Shown: positions 53,068 through 61,897, counted from the first letter of the stretch. The stretch is 64,000 nucleotides of DNA from Micromonospora tulbaghiae (GCF_900091605.1 NZ_FMCQ01000001.1:939860-1003859), one strand, 5' to 3'. Notes: generated by a model from the letters alone, not told the origin. A program made the numbers and translations.

Positions 53068-54765
53068 TCATCGGGGCACCGCCGGGCCGGTGGCGGTCGC
53101 GTGCAGTTCGGTGACCCGGCCGTCCTCGACGCGCAGGATCCGGTCGGCGGCGGCGAGCAGCGCGGGCCGGTGCGCGACGAGCAGCGCGGTACGTCCGGCG
53201 ACCAGCCGCCGGGTCGCGTCCAGCACCACCGCCTCGCTGGCGCTGTCCAGCCGTGCGGTCGGCTCGTCGAGCAGCACGACCGGGGCGTCCCGGAGGAACG
53301 CGCGAGCGAGCGCGACGCGTTGCCGCTGCCCGCTGGACAGGCCGTGGCCGCGCTCGCCGAGGCGGGTGTCCAACCCGTCGGGCAGGGCGTCGACCACCTC
53401 GTCCAGCGCGGCGCCGGTGACCGCCGCGGCGAGTGCGGCATCCGGGGTGTCCGGTGCGCCGAGGCGGATGTTGTCGGCGAGCGACCCGGCGAACAGGTGC
53501 GCCCGCTGCGGCACCCAGGCCAGCTCGCGGCGCCAGGCGTCGAGGTCGACCCCGCTCAGGTCCACCCCGTCGGCGGTGACCCGGCCTGAGGTCGGTGCGA
53601 CGAACCCGAGCAGCAGGTTGAGCAGCGTGCTCTTGCCCGCGCCGCTGGGTCCGATGATCGCCACCCGGTCGCCGGGCCGGATGGTCAGCGTGACGTCGCG
53701 CAGCGCGGTGGTCCGGTCGTACGCGACTGTCACGCCCTCGAAGCGGATCTCGCCCCGGCCGGCCGGCGCCGGACGCCGGGGTTCGGCGGCGGTGACGGGC
53801 CCGGTGGTGGCGGGTGCGTCGGTGGCGGAGAGCGTGAGCGCCTCGTCCAGCGCGGTGAGCCCTTCCATGCTGGCGTGGAACCGGCTGCCCGCGGCCCGCA
53901 GCGGCAGGTACGCCTCCGGCGTGAGCAGGAGCACCAGCAGCGCCGTGGAGAGCGTGAGGCCGCCGCCGAGCAGCCGGATGCCGACCGGCACCGCGACCAG
54001 CGCGACGGAGAGCGTGGCGACCAGTTCCAGCACCAGCGCGGACAGGAACGCGATGCGCAGCGTCTTCATGGTGGCCTGGCGGTGGCCGTCGGCCATCCGG
54101 CGTACCACGTCGACCTGCCCCTTGGACCGGCCGAACGCGCGCAGCGTGGGCAGCCCGGCCACCATGTCGAGGAAGTGCCCGCCGAGCAGCGACAACCGGC
54201 GCCACTGCCGTTCGGTGGCGGCCTGCGCCTGCCAGCCGAGCAGCGCGCCGAAGATCGGGATGAGCGGGATGGTGAGCGCGATGATCAGCGCCGAGCTCCA
54301 GTCGGCGAACACGATCCGGGCCAGCACCGCCACCGGCACGGTGACGCTCAGCACGAGCTGCGGCAGGTAGCCGGTGAAGTAGGGGTCGAGCGCGTCCAGC
54401 CCGCGCCCGGCCAGGGTGGCGAGCTGCCCGGCCCGCTGCCCGGCGACCCAGGTGGGCCCGTGCCGGCCGACCGCGCCGAGCAGGTCGGCGCGCAGCGCCG
54501 CCTTGACCGTCGCGGCGGCCCGCGCCGCCACGGTGCCCTGCGCCCAGCTCACCAGCGCCCGCCCGGCGACCGCGGCCACGAAACCGGCCAGCGCCGGCCG
54601 GTGCAGCCGGCCGTCGAACGCCGTGGCCAGCACCGTCGCCAGCGCGGTGGCCTGGGCGATCACCAGCAGCGCGGTGAGCCCGCCCAGCACCGCGAGCACG
54701 GCGAGGTCGCGCCGGGCCGCGGGGACCCGACGCAGCAGACGCGGGTCGAACGGGCGGCGGTTCAC
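53068..54765 (-). CDS. cydD: Thiol reductant ABC exporter subunit CydD
   Basis: 565 residues. The membrane domain includes GHFLDMVAGLPTLRAFGRSK, the CydD-typical segment, and TPEAYLPLRAAGSRFHASME. ATPase motifs are IIGPSGAGKSTLLNLLLG (Walker A), GLSSGQRQRVALARAF (signature), VVLLDEPTARLDS (Walker B) and LLVAHRPALLAAAD. GTG 54765 overlaps the cydB stop (GTGA), which fixes the start. Partner of CydC. Confidence 0.94.
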   Translation of the reverse strand: MNRRPFDPRLLRRVPAARRDLAVLAVLGGLTALLVIAQATALATVLATAFDGRLHRPALAGFVAAVAGRALVSWAQGTVAARAAATVKAALRADLLGAVGRHGPTWVAGQRAGQLATLAGRGLDALDPYFTGYLPQLVLSVTVPVAVLARIVFADWSSALIIALTIPLIPIFGALLGWQAQAATERQWRRLSLLGGHFLDMVAGLPTLRAFGRSKGQVDVVRRMADGHRQATMKTLRIAFLSALVLELVATLSVALVAVPVGIRLLGGGLTLSTALLVLLLTPEAYLPLRAAGSRFHASMEGLTALDEALTLSATDAPATTGPVTAAEPRRPAPAGRGEIRFEGVTVAYDRTTALRDVTLTIRPGDRVAIIGPSGAGKSTLLNLLLGFVAPTSGRVTADGVDLSGVDLDAWRRELAWVPQRAHLFAGSLADNIRLGAPDTPDAALAAAVTGAALDEVVDALPDGLDTRLGERGHGLSSGQRQRVALARAFLRDAPVVLLDEPTARLDSASEAVVLDATRRLVAGRTALLVAHRPALLAAADRILRVEDGRVTELHATATGPAVPR

Positions 54766-55769
54766 CAGTACACCGGTGCCCTGCCGTCGATCCGTCCCCG
54801 GAAAACCCACCAGCACATCGCCTGAAAGCCTAGTAGGGCCGGCAGGAGCGGTAACGCGAGCCATCCCAACAGGGCCAGCGTCGGGCGGCTGGCAGCCGCC
54901 TCGGCCACTGTCAGCGACGCCGCCGGGTCGGTGGTGGAGACCAGGATCCGGGGCCAGAGCGCGGCTCCGATCAGCGGCGCCGGAAGCGCCAGCGCCGTCG
55001 CGGTCGCCGCGAAGGCCGTCCCGGCCCGGCCCCGCCGCAGCGCCGCGCGGGCCGCCAGCAGCGCCGCCACGAGCACCAACGGCAGGAGTACGGCGGCCGC
55101 CGGGCGCGCCACAGCGGCGCGTACCCGATCGGAGAGCAGGCCCAGGACGGTGGCCGCGGCGACCGCGACGAGCGCGGCGGGCACCAGGCCGCTCGCCAGC
55201 CGGGCGAGCGCCGGGGCCTCGGCGGCGGGCAGCCGGAGCGTGAGGAACGTCGCACCGTGCACCGCTACCAGCGCGAGCAGCGCCAGCCCGGCGGCGGCGA
55301 CGAACGGTGTGGCGAGATGACCGGCACCGACCACGTGGCCGTCCCCGCTCAACGGCACGCCCTGGAGCAGCCCGGCGAGCAGCGCGCCCCAGCCCAGCGC
55401 GGCGAGCACGCAGCCGGCCACCACCACCCGGTCCCAGCGGGCGCGAGCGGTGGCGGAGGCCGGGCGGCTGCGCAACTGCACCCCGGCGGTCACCAGCACC
55501 ACTCCGGTCAGCGCGGCGAGCACGACCGGGTAGAAGCCGGAGAGCAGTTCGCCCTCCAGCCGGGGGAACGCGCCGAACAGGATGCCGACGGCGGCCACCA
55601 GCCAGACCTCGTTGCCGAGGAAGAACGGCCCGAGCGCGGTGAGCGTGGCCCGGCTGCCCGGCGCCGGGCCGCGCCGGGCCAGCATCAGGCCGACGCCGTA
55701 GTCGTAGCCGCCGAGCACGAGGTAGGCGGCGAAGAAGAGGCCGAGCAGGGCGTACCAGGCGAGTTCCAC
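54762..55769 (-). CDS. cydB: Cytochrome bd ubiquinol/menaquinol oxidase subunit II
   Basis: 335 residues with about eight to nine membrane helices. WYALLGLFFAAYLVLGGYDY, GVGLMLARRGP, ALGPFFLGNEVWLVAAVGIL and FGAFPRLEGELLSGFYPVVL are hallmark CydB sequences. GTG 55769 has GGGAG (complement of 55776-55780). It lies 11 bp after cydA and is coupled to cydD. Together with CydA it reduces oxygen to water at high affinity. Confidence 0.95.
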   Translation of the reverse strand: MELAWYALLGLFFAAYLVLGGYDYGVGLMLARRGPAPGSRATLTALGPFFLGNEVWLVAAVGILFGAFPRLEGELLSGFYPVVLAALTGVVLVTAGVQLRSRPASATARARWDRVVVAGCVLAALGWGALLAGLLQGVPLSGDGHVVGAGHLATPFVAAAGLALLALVAVHGATFLTLRLPAAEAPALARLASGLVPAALVAVAAATVLGLLSDRVRAAVARPAAAVLLPLVLVAALLAARAALRRGRAGTAFAATATALALPAPLIGAALWPRILVSTTDPAASLTVAEAAASRPTLALLGWLALPLLPALLGFQAMCWWVFRGRIDGRAPVYW

Positions 55770-55780
55770 GGTGGGCTCCC

Positions 55781-57028
55781 TCAGACGAACACGGGCTGGT
55801 GGTGGGCGTCGCTGTCGGGCGCGGGCGGGCGGCCGAGCGCCGGGTCGTGCGCCCCGCGGGCGGCGTGCCGGGCCAGCAGCACCCAGTTGGTCACCGCGAG
55901 CGCGCCGAGCAGCAGGCTGAACCCGATCAGCGAGGTGAGCATCAGCCCGGGCGAGACCGGCGAGACGGCCTGCGCGGTGGGCAGCAGCCCGTACGCGGCC
56001 CAGGGCTGGCGGCCGACCTCGCGGGCGATCCAGCCGAGCAGCATCGCCACGAAGGGCAGCGGCAGACCGAGCAGGATCAGCCAGAGCGGGACCTTCAGCC
56101 GGATGATCCAGTCCCGCCAGAGCAGCGGCAGCAGGAGCCAGACGGCGCCGAGCGTGAAGCCGATCAGGATCATGAAGCCGAGGCCGACGTTGGAGAGCAC
56201 CGGTGGTTCCCAGTCGCCGGGGCCGAACCGCGCTGTCCAGTCGGTCACGAGCGCGTCGCGATCGGGGCCGCCGCCGAACTTGGTCGGCTGGAGCTGCGCG
56301 ACCGGGCCGAACTGGGCGAAGCCGAAGCCCTGGAGCATGCTGACCGAGAGCGCGGCGGTGACCAGACCGAGCCGCAGCGAGGTGCGGAAGAGCGCGTAGT
56401 CGGGGGTACGCCGGAGCAGGTGCCAGGCGCTCACCGCGGCCATCAGCAGGCCGCCCGTGACCAGGCCGGCCGAGACGACGTGGCCGAACGCCATGCCGAA
56501 CGTGGGATTGGTGAGCAGCGCGCCGAAGTCGGTGAGGTGGGCGACGCCGTCGCGGACCTCGTACCCGACCGGGTTCTGGAGCCAGGCGTTCGCCACCATG
56601 ATCCAGAAGGCCGAGGCGTACGCGGTGATCGCCACGCCCCAGAGCAGCGCCAGGTGCACGCCGCGCCGTAGCCGGTGCCACCCGAAGATCCACATGCCGA
56701 GGAACGTGGACTCCAGGAAGAACGCCACGAGCGTCTCGATGGCCAGCGGCGCGCCGAACACGTTCCCGACGTAGCGCGACAGCCCGCTCCAGTTCAGCCC
56801 GAACTGGAACTCCATCACGATCCCGGTGGCGATGCCGAGCACGTAGTTGATCACGTAGAGCTGGCCCCAGAACCGGGTCAGCCGCTCGTACACCGGCTTG
56901 CCGGTCAGGTAGCCGGCGGTCTGCAACCCGACCAGCAGCGTGACCAGGCCGAGCGTGACCGCCACGAACAGGAAGTGGATCGAGGTGGTGGTGGCGAACT
57001 GGAGGCGGGCGAGGAGCAGCGGGTCCAC
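55781..57028 (-). CDS. cydA: Cytochrome bd ubiquinol/menaquinol oxidase subunit I
   Basis: 415 residues, the short form without a long Q-loop insertion. RLQFATTTSIHFLFVAVTLG carries haem-ligand His 18; AFGHVVSAGLV holds the second His; LSNVGLGFMILIGF the Met ligand; and the quinol-site motif GRQPWAAYG is present. EFQFGLNWSGLSRYVGNVFG and FFLESTFLGMW are also conserved. GTG 57028 has GGAGG (complement of 57035-57039). First gene of cydA-cydB-cydD-cydC, with inverted repeats in its leader. Confidence 0.95.
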   Translation of the reverse strand: MDPLLLARLQFATTTSIHFLFVAVTLGLVTLLVGLQTAGYLTGKPVYERLTRFWGQLYVINYVLGIATGIVMEFQFGLNWSGLSRYVGNVFGAPLAIETLVAFFLESTFLGMWIFGWHRLRRGVHLALLWGVAITAYASAFWIMVANAWLQNPVGYEVRDGVAHLTDFGALLTNPTFGMAFGHVVSAGLVTGGLLMAAVSAWHLLRRTPDYALFRTSLRLGLVTAALSVSMLQGFGFAQFGPVAQLQPTKFGGGPDRDALVTDWTARFGPGDWEPPVLSNVGLGFMILIGFTLGAVWLLLPLLWRDWIIRLKVPLWLILLGLPLPFVAMLLGWIAREVGRQPWAAYGLLPTAQAVSPVSPGLMLTSLIGFSLLLGALAVTNWVLLARHAARGAHDPALGRPPAPDSDAHHQPVFV

Positions 57029-57043
57029 TGTCGTCCTCCCATG

Positions 57044-57078
57044 GGTTGGCTCTCTTGTCGTAGCCAACCTACACGTAG
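57044..57078. promoter_or_regulatory. Inverted repeats in the cydA upstream region
   Basis: GGTTGGCT (57044-57051) and AGCCAACC (57062-57069) form an 8-bp inverted repeat 16 bp upstream of the cydA start. Overlapping it, CTACACGTAG (57069-57078) has CTAC/GTAG arms; similar CTACC/GGTAG arms occur upstream of the nearby blaI-type gene (58503-58515). The sites lie between cydA and the M56 gene end and are candidate operators. Confidence 0.45.
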
Positions 57079-57130
57079 CCTCCCTACCTATAGGAGCGCG
57101 CGAACCCGGAGAAGTCCCGTAGGGGTGAGG

Positions 57131-58036
57131 TCAGCTCAGGAACAGGGCGAACGGCAGGGACACGAGCGTGCCCGCGACGGCCAGCGCCATCGCGCCGAGC
57201 ACCCGCGGCGGGCGGTCCGCGACGAGCAGCCGCTGCACCCGTACGTCGAGGTCGCGGTCGCCGAGTCCGAGCGTGCCCGCCGGCTGCACCCGGTGCTCGG
57301 CGGCGGCGAACCGGCGCAGCGCACCGGCGAGCGGCGCGTCCGCGTGCAGCTCCCGGGCCTTGTCGTCGGCGCGCATCTCGACCAGCAGCGCCACCCGCGC
57401 GTGCGCATCCCGTACCCACCGGAACCAGGGCAGCGCCCGGCACAGCGCGGTGAACGGCAGCAGCACCAGGTCGTGCCGCTCCTGGGCGTGCGCCCGCTCA
57501 TGGGTGAGCACCGCCGCCAGCTCGGCCGGGTCGAGCAGGTCGAGCGTGCCGGCGCTCACCACCACCCGGGGACGCACCCCGGGCAGGCAGTACGCCGCCG
57601 CGCTCGGGTGGTCCAGCACCAGCGCGCCGGGCACCGTGGGGTCGCGCCGGGCCACCAGGTGCAGCAGCTCCCGGTGCCGGCGCTGGGCGCGGACCGCGCC
57701 GTGCAGGCTACGTACCGTCGTGGTGAGCAGCACCGCGCCGATACCGAGACCGACGCCGACCAGGCTGAGGTGCACCGCGCCCACCCCGGCGGGCAGCGTG
57801 CGGTGGGCCAGGTCGTCGGCCAGGGCCAGCAGCGCGTACCCGGTCGCCCGGTCGTACGCGTCGAGCCCCAGCGCCATCGGCAGCCCCATGGCCGACAGTC
57901 CGAGCGCCAGCCCGACCGCCTGCCAGCAGATGATCGCCACCCGGGGCGCCCGCCAGGTCCAGCGCGCGGCGGCGAGGACCTGCGCGGTCAGCCAGCAGGC
58001 CAGGATGATCGCGGCGAAGTGCAGGGCGTACGCCAC
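57131..58036 (-). CDS. M56 family metalloprotease (BlaR1-like)
   Basis: 301 residues with four to five membrane segments (LHFAAIILACWLTAQVLA, VAIICWQAVGLALGLSA, GAVHLSLVGVGLGIGAVLLT, VLGAMALAVAGTLVSLPFAL). The zinc motif is in VLTHERAHAQERHDLVLLPF (HExxH-type HERAH), with VEMRADDKARELHAD as the third-ligand region. YCLPGVRPRVVVSAGTLDLL is typical of M56. No penicillin-sensor domain is attached. GTG 58036 is 11 bp after the blaI-type gene, so the two form a sensor-protease/repressor pair. Confidence 0.9.
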   Translation of the reverse strand: MAYALHFAAIILACWLTAQVLAAARWTWRAPRVAIICWQAVGLALGLSAMGLPMALGLDAYDRATGYALLALADDLAHRTLPAGVGAVHLSLVGVGLGIGAVLLTTTVRSLHGAVRAQRRHRELLHLVARRDPTVPGALVLDHPSAAAYCLPGVRPRVVVSAGTLDLLDPAELAAVLTHERAHAQERHDLVLLPFTALCRALPWFRWVRDAHARVALLVEMRADDKARELHADAPLAGALRRFAAAEHRVQPAGTLGLGDRDLDVRVQRLLVADRPPRVLGAMALAVAGTLVSLPFALFLS

Positions 58037-58046
58037 GGCAGCCGCC

Positions 58047-58493
58047 CTACCGGTCCGTCGCCTCGTCGAGCGCCGGCCGACCGGGCCGGGGGTTCTCGAC
58101 CCGGCCCGCCGGTCCGTCCTCGACCGTCGCCCCGGCCTCGGCGCCGAGCGCGGCGCGGAGGACGTCCGCCTCCGTGCCGGTCACCGAGCGGGCGAAGCGC
58201 ACGAGTGCGGCGTCCCGGCTGCCGCCGAGGTCGAGGGCTTCGAGCATGAGCTGGGCGATGTGCGCCTCGCGGGTGGCGGCCGGGCGGTAACGCCAGGCCC
58301 GCCCCTCCCGCTCGCGCTGCACCATGCCCTTGCCGGCGAGCCGGTCGAGCACTGTCATGACAGTGGTGTAGGCCAGTTCGCGGCCGTCCAGGGCGTCGGC
58401 GACCTCGCGTACCGTCACCCCGCCCGACGAGGCGGGCGCCGCGTCCCACAGCACGTCCATCACCGCACGCTCAAGGTCCCCCAGCCGAGTCAC
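58047..58493 (-). CDS. BlaI/MecI/CopY family transcriptional repressor
   Basis: 148 residues. The winged helix is RLGDLERAVMDVLWDAAPAS, SGGVTVREVADALDGRELAY, TTVMTVLDRLAGKGMVQRER and GRAWRYRPAATREAH, with a C-terminal dimerisation part and a Pro-rich end. In the family, proteolysis triggered by the M56 partner releases the operator. The cydABDC operon lies directly downstream in the same direction, and related CTAC/GTAG arms precede both units. Confidence 0.93.
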   Translation of the reverse strand: MTRLGDLERAVMDVLWDAAPASSGGVTVREVADALDGRELAYTTVMTVLDRLAGKGMVQREREGRAWRYRPAATREAHIAQLMLEALDLGGSRDAALVRFARSVTGTEADVLRAALGAEAGATVEDGPAGRVENPRPGRPALDEATDR

Positions 58494-58548
58494 CCGGCAA
58501 TCCTACCCCCGGTAGTAGATCCCTTCCGACCCCCGGGGACCGCCCGGG

Positions 58549-59373
58549 TCAGACGCCCTTCGGGTGCCAGACCGTCTTGGTCTCCAGCAGCGTGGTCATC
58601 CGGGTGATGCCGGGGTCGGCGTGCCAGTCGTGGTCCGCCGGGGCCGGCCGCAGCACCCGCTTGAGGTTCTCCGCGGCCCTGATCTCCAGGTCGGCGGCCA
58701 GCTCGGCGTCGGCGACGCCGGTCAGGTCGATCGCGTTGACGTCCATGTGCGCGGCGAGCGTCGGCACCGTCTCGGCCAGCCGGCCGGTGAGGATGTTGAC
58801 CACCCCGCCGGGCAGGTCCGAGGTCGCGAGCACCTCGGCGAGCGTCACCGCCGCCAGCGGCGCCACCGGGGAGGCGGCCACCACCACAGTGTTGCCGCTG
58901 ACGATCGCCGGGGCGATCACGCTCACCAGGCCGAGCAGCGCGGGCTCCTCGGGGGCCACCGCAGCCACCACGCCCGTCGGCTCCGGCGCGGACAGGTTGA
59001 AGTACGGGCCGGCCACCGGGTTCGCGCCGCCGTACACCTGGGACAGCTTGTCGGACCAGCCCGCGTACCAGACCCAGCGGTCGATCGCCGCGTCCACCTC
59101 GTCGGCCGGGAGGCCCAGGGCCACGAACTGCTCGCGCCGGCCCTCCAGCATCTCGGCGACCCGGTAGAGGATCTGACCCCTGTTGTACGCGGTCGCCCCG
59201 GCCCAGCCCTTCACCGCGGCACGGGCGGCCACGACCGCGTCCCGCGCGTCCTTCCGGGAGGCAAGAGACACGTTCGCCGATTGCACGAGATACGACCGTC
59301 CCGACTCGCTGCGCGGGAACTTCCCGCCGATGAAGAGCTTGTACGTCTTGCGTACCGCGACCCGCTCAGACAT
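58549..59373 (-). CDS. Aldehyde dehydrogenase-family protein lacking the catalytic half
   Basis: 274 residues. It matches only the N-terminal, NAD-binding half of an aldehyde dehydrogenase: YKLFIGGKFPRSESGRSY, ARAAVKGWAGATAYNRGQIL, VVAAVAPEEPALLGLVSVIA, PAIVSGNTVVVAASPVAP and DLPGGVVNILTGRLAE. The Asn before the active site is not recognisable, the ELGGK glutamate and the catalytic Cys are absent, and it ends soon after DLTGVADAELA. ATG 59373 overlaps the full-length gene's stop by 8 bp, so it is co-translated and likely a partner subunit rather than a random fragment. Confidence 0.85.
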   Translation of the reverse strand: MSERVAVRKTYKLFIGGKFPRSESGRSYLVQSANVSLASRKDARDAVVAARAAVKGWAGATAYNRGQILYRVAEMLEGRREQFVALGLPADEVDAAIDRWVWYAGWSDKLSQVYGGANPVAGPYFNLSAPEPTGVVAAVAPEEPALLGLVSVIAPAIVSGNTVVVAASPVAPLAAVTLAEVLATSDLPGGVVNILTGRLAETVPTLAAHMDVNAIDLTGVADAELAADLEIRAAENLKRVLRPAPADHDWHADPGITRMTTLLETKTVWHPKGV

Positions 59374-60796
59374 TGAGGTACCCCTCCAGCCCGTGCCGGC
59401 CGCCCTCGCGACCGTAGCCCGACTCCTTGTAACCGCCGAACGGCGACGTCGGGTCGAACTTGTTGAACGTGTTGGCCCACACCACGCCAGCGCGCAGCCG
59501 GTCGGCCAGCCACAGGATCCGGGAGCCCTTGTCGGTCCAGATCCCGGCCGACAGCCCGTACGGCGTGTTGTTGGCCTTCTCGACGGCCTCCGCCGGGGTG
59601 CGGAACGTCAGCACGGACAGCACCGGGCCGAAGATCTCCTCGCGGGCGATCCGGTGCGCCTGGGTGACGCCGGTGAAGATGGTCGGCGCGAACCAGAAGC
59701 CGCGCTCGGGCAGCTCGCACGGCGGCGACCAGCGCTCGGCGCCCTCGGCGGACCCGGCGTCGGACAGCTCCCGGATCCGGGCGAGCTGAGCGGCCGAGTT
59801 GATCGCGCCGACGTCGGTGTTCTTGTCCAGCGGGTCGCCGACGCGGAGCTGGGCCATCCGGCGCTTGAGCGACTCCAGCACCCGGTCGGCCACCGACTCC
59901 TGGACCAGCAGCCGGGATCCGGCGCAGCAGACGTGGCCCTGGTTGAAGAAGATGCCGTTGACGATGCCCTCGACGGCCTGGTCGATCGGGGCGTCGTCGA
60001 AGACGATGTTCGCGGCCTTGCCGCCCAGCTCCAGCGTGAGCTTCTTGCGGGTGCCGGCGACCGAGCGGGCGATGGCGCGGCCGACCTCGGTGGAGCCGGT
60101 GAACGCGACCTTGTCCACGCCCGGGTGCTCGACCAGCGCCCGGCCGGTGTCGCCGGCGCCGGTGACGATGTTCACCACACCGGCGGGCAGGTCGGCCTGC
60201 TGGCAGATCTCGGCGAACAGCAGCGCGGTGAGCGGGGTGGTCTCGGCCGGCTTGAGCACCACCGTGTTGCCGGCGGCCAGCGCCGGGGCGATCTTCCACG
60301 CCAGCATGAGCAGCGGGAAGTTCCACGGGATGACCTGCGCCGCCACGCCGAGAGGCTTCGGGTCGGGGCCGAAGCCCGCGTGGGGGAGCTTGTCGGCCCA
60401 GCCCGCGTAGTAGAAGAAGTGCGCGGCGACCAGCGGCAGGTCGACGTCGCGGGACTCCTTGATCGGCTTGCCGTTGTCCAGCGACTCCAGCACCGCCAGC
60501 TCGCGCGAGCGCTCCTGGATGATCCGGGCGATCCGGAACAGGTACTTGGCCCGGTCCCGGCCCGGCATCGGACCCCAGACCTTCTCGTACGCGGTCCGGG
60601 CGGCGCGGACCGCGCGGTCCACGTCCTCCTCGCCCGCCTCGGCGATCTCGGCCAGCACCTCCTCGGAGGCCGGGTTCACCGACTTGAAGCTGCCGCCGGA
60701 AGCCGGGTCGACGAACGCGCCGTCGACGAAGAGCCCGTACGAGGGCTTGAGGTCCACCACCGAGCGGGACTCGGGGGCGGGAGCGTATTCGAACAT
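59366..60796 (-). CDS. Aldehyde dehydrogenase
   Basis: 476 residues. VAAQVIPWNFPLLMLAWKIA contains the Asn of the oxyanion hole, GSTEVGRAIARSVAGT is the NAD region, LELGGKAANIVFDDA has the general-base Glu and FNQGHVCCAGSRLLVQESV the catalytic Cys. EEIFGPVLSVLTF and FGGYKESGYGREGG complete the family pattern. It lies 5 bp after deoC, so oxidation of acetaldehyde released from deoxyribose-5-phosphate is a reasonable inference. ATG 60796 fits the family start. Confidence 0.95.
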   Translation of the reverse strand: MFEYAPAPESRSVVDLKPSYGLFVDGAFVDPASGGSFKSVNPASEEVLAEIAEAGEEDVDRAVRAARTAYEKVWGPMPGRDRAKYLFRIARIIQERSRELAVLESLDNGKPIKESRDVDLPLVAAHFFYYAGWADKLPHAGFGPDPKPLGVAAQVIPWNFPLLMLAWKIAPALAAGNTVVLKPAETTPLTALLFAEICQQADLPAGVVNIVTGAGDTGRALVEHPGVDKVAFTGSTEVGRAIARSVAGTRKKLTLELGGKAANIVFDDAPIDQAVEGIVNGIFFNQGHVCCAGSRLLVQESVADRVLESLKRRMAQLRVGDPLDKNTDVGAINSAAQLARIRELSDAGSAEGAERWSPPCELPERGFWFAPTIFTGVTQAHRIAREEIFGPVLSVLTFRTPAEAVEKANNTPYGLSAGIWTDKGSRILWLADRLRAGVVWANTFNKFDPTSPFGGYKESGYGREGGRHGLEGYLNV

Positions 60797-60801
60797 CGCG
60801 T

Positions 60802-61761
60802 TCAGTCCAGGGTGAAGTAGTCGGGGCCGGCGTAGACGCCGGTCGTCAGCTTGGTGCGCTGCATGAGCAGGTCGTTGAGCAGGCTCGACGCGCCGAACCG
60901 GAACCAGTCCGGGCTCAGCCAGTCGGCGCCGACCGTCTCGTTGACCATGACCAGGTACTTGATGGCGTCCTTGGTGGTCTTGATGCCACCGGCCGGCTTG
61001 ACGCCGACCTGACGCCCGGTGGCGGCGCGGAAGTCGCGGACCGCCTCCAGCATCACCAGCGTCACCGGCAGGGTGGCCGCGACCGGGACCTTGCCGGTGG
61101 AGGTCTTGATGAAGTCGCCGCCGGCCAGCATGGCGAGCCAGGAGGCGCGCCGCACGTTGTCGTACGTGGCCAGCTCGCCGGTCTCCAGGATGACCTTGAG
61201 GTGCGCGTTCCCGCATGCCTCCTTGGTGGCCACGATCTCGTCGTAGACCTCGGAGTAGCGCCCGGCCAGGAACGCGCCCCGGTTGATCACCATGTCGATC
61301 TCGTCGGCGCCCGCTTCGACCGCTGCCCGCACGTCGGCGAGCTTGATCTCCAGCGGCGCCTGGCCGGACGGGAACGCGGTCGCCACGCTGGCCAGGTGCA
61401 CGCCGGAGCCGCGCAGCACCTCGGCCACGTGCGGGACCATCGACGGGTAGACGCAGACCGCGCCGACGTGCGGGCAGCTCGGGTCGGCCGGGTCGGGGCG
61501 CAGCGCCTTCGCCGCCAGCGCCCGCACCTTGCCCGGGGTGTCCGCCCCTTCCAGGGTGGTCAGGTCGACCATCCGGATCGCCAGGTCGATCGCCTCGGCC
61601 TTCGCCGTGGTCTTGATGGAGCGGGTGCCGAGTTGCGCCGCCCGCTGCTCCGCGCCCACCTGGTCCACGCCGGGCAGGCCGTGCAGGAAGGTCCGCAGAG
61701 CGGTCTCGGATCGTCCCAGCTCGGTGAGGTCCGACCGGGCCGACGTCGTTGTCGCCGTCAT
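60802..61761 (-). CDS. deoC: Deoxyribose-phosphate aldolase
   Basis: 319 residues, the longer actinobacterial form. It splits 2-deoxyribose-5-phosphate to glyceraldehyde-3-phosphate and acetaldehyde. VCVYPSMVPHVAEVLRGSGV, EIDMVINRGAFLAG, HLKVILETGELATYDNVRRA (Lys region), DFIKTSTGKV with the Schiff-base Lys and GVKPAGGIKTTKDAI with the second Lys are visible. ATG 61761 lies 7 nt after a TACTAT -10 box (complement of 61769-61774) and is predicted leaderless. Acts after deoA in pyrimidine deoxynucleoside breakdown. Confidence 0.95.
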   Translation of the reverse strand: MTATTTSARSDLTELGRSETALRTFLHGLPGVDQVGAEQRAAQLGTRSIKTTAKAEAIDLAIRMVDLTTLEGADTPGKVRALAAKALRPDPADPSCPHVGAVCVYPSMVPHVAEVLRGSGVHLASVATAFPSGQAPLEIKLADVRAAVEAGADEIDMVINRGAFLAGRYSEVYDEIVATKEACGNAHLKVILETGELATYDNVRRASWLAMLAGGDFIKTSTGKVPVAATLPVTLVMLEAVRDFRAATGRQVGVKPAGGIKTTKDAIKYLVMVNETVGADWLSPDWFRFGASSLLNDLLMQRTKLTTGVYAGPDYFTLD

Positions 61762-61768
61762 GCCCCGA

Positions 61769-61804
61769 ATAGTACGCACCCGCGAGTCGAGTGATCTTGC
61801 TCAC
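61769..61804 (-). promoter_or_regulatory. deoC promoter with a CRP-like site
   Basis: On the minus strand a TACTAT -10 box (61774-61769) ends 7 nt before the deoC ATG. Upstream, GTGAGCAAGATCAC (complement of 61791-61804) has the GTGA-N6-TCAC layout of CRP-type sites and is centred about 36 bp before the predicted start. No good -35 box is seen, which fits an activator-dependent promoter. The same spacer serves divergent upp. Confidence 0.45.
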
Positions 61805-61897
61805 GATCGACCGGTCGTGAGCGTCATACGTGAGCGGTGTCGCTGGTCGTACCGCACCTGCCCTGCGCCCGGCCGCCAAACGGTAGGTTGAGCGATC

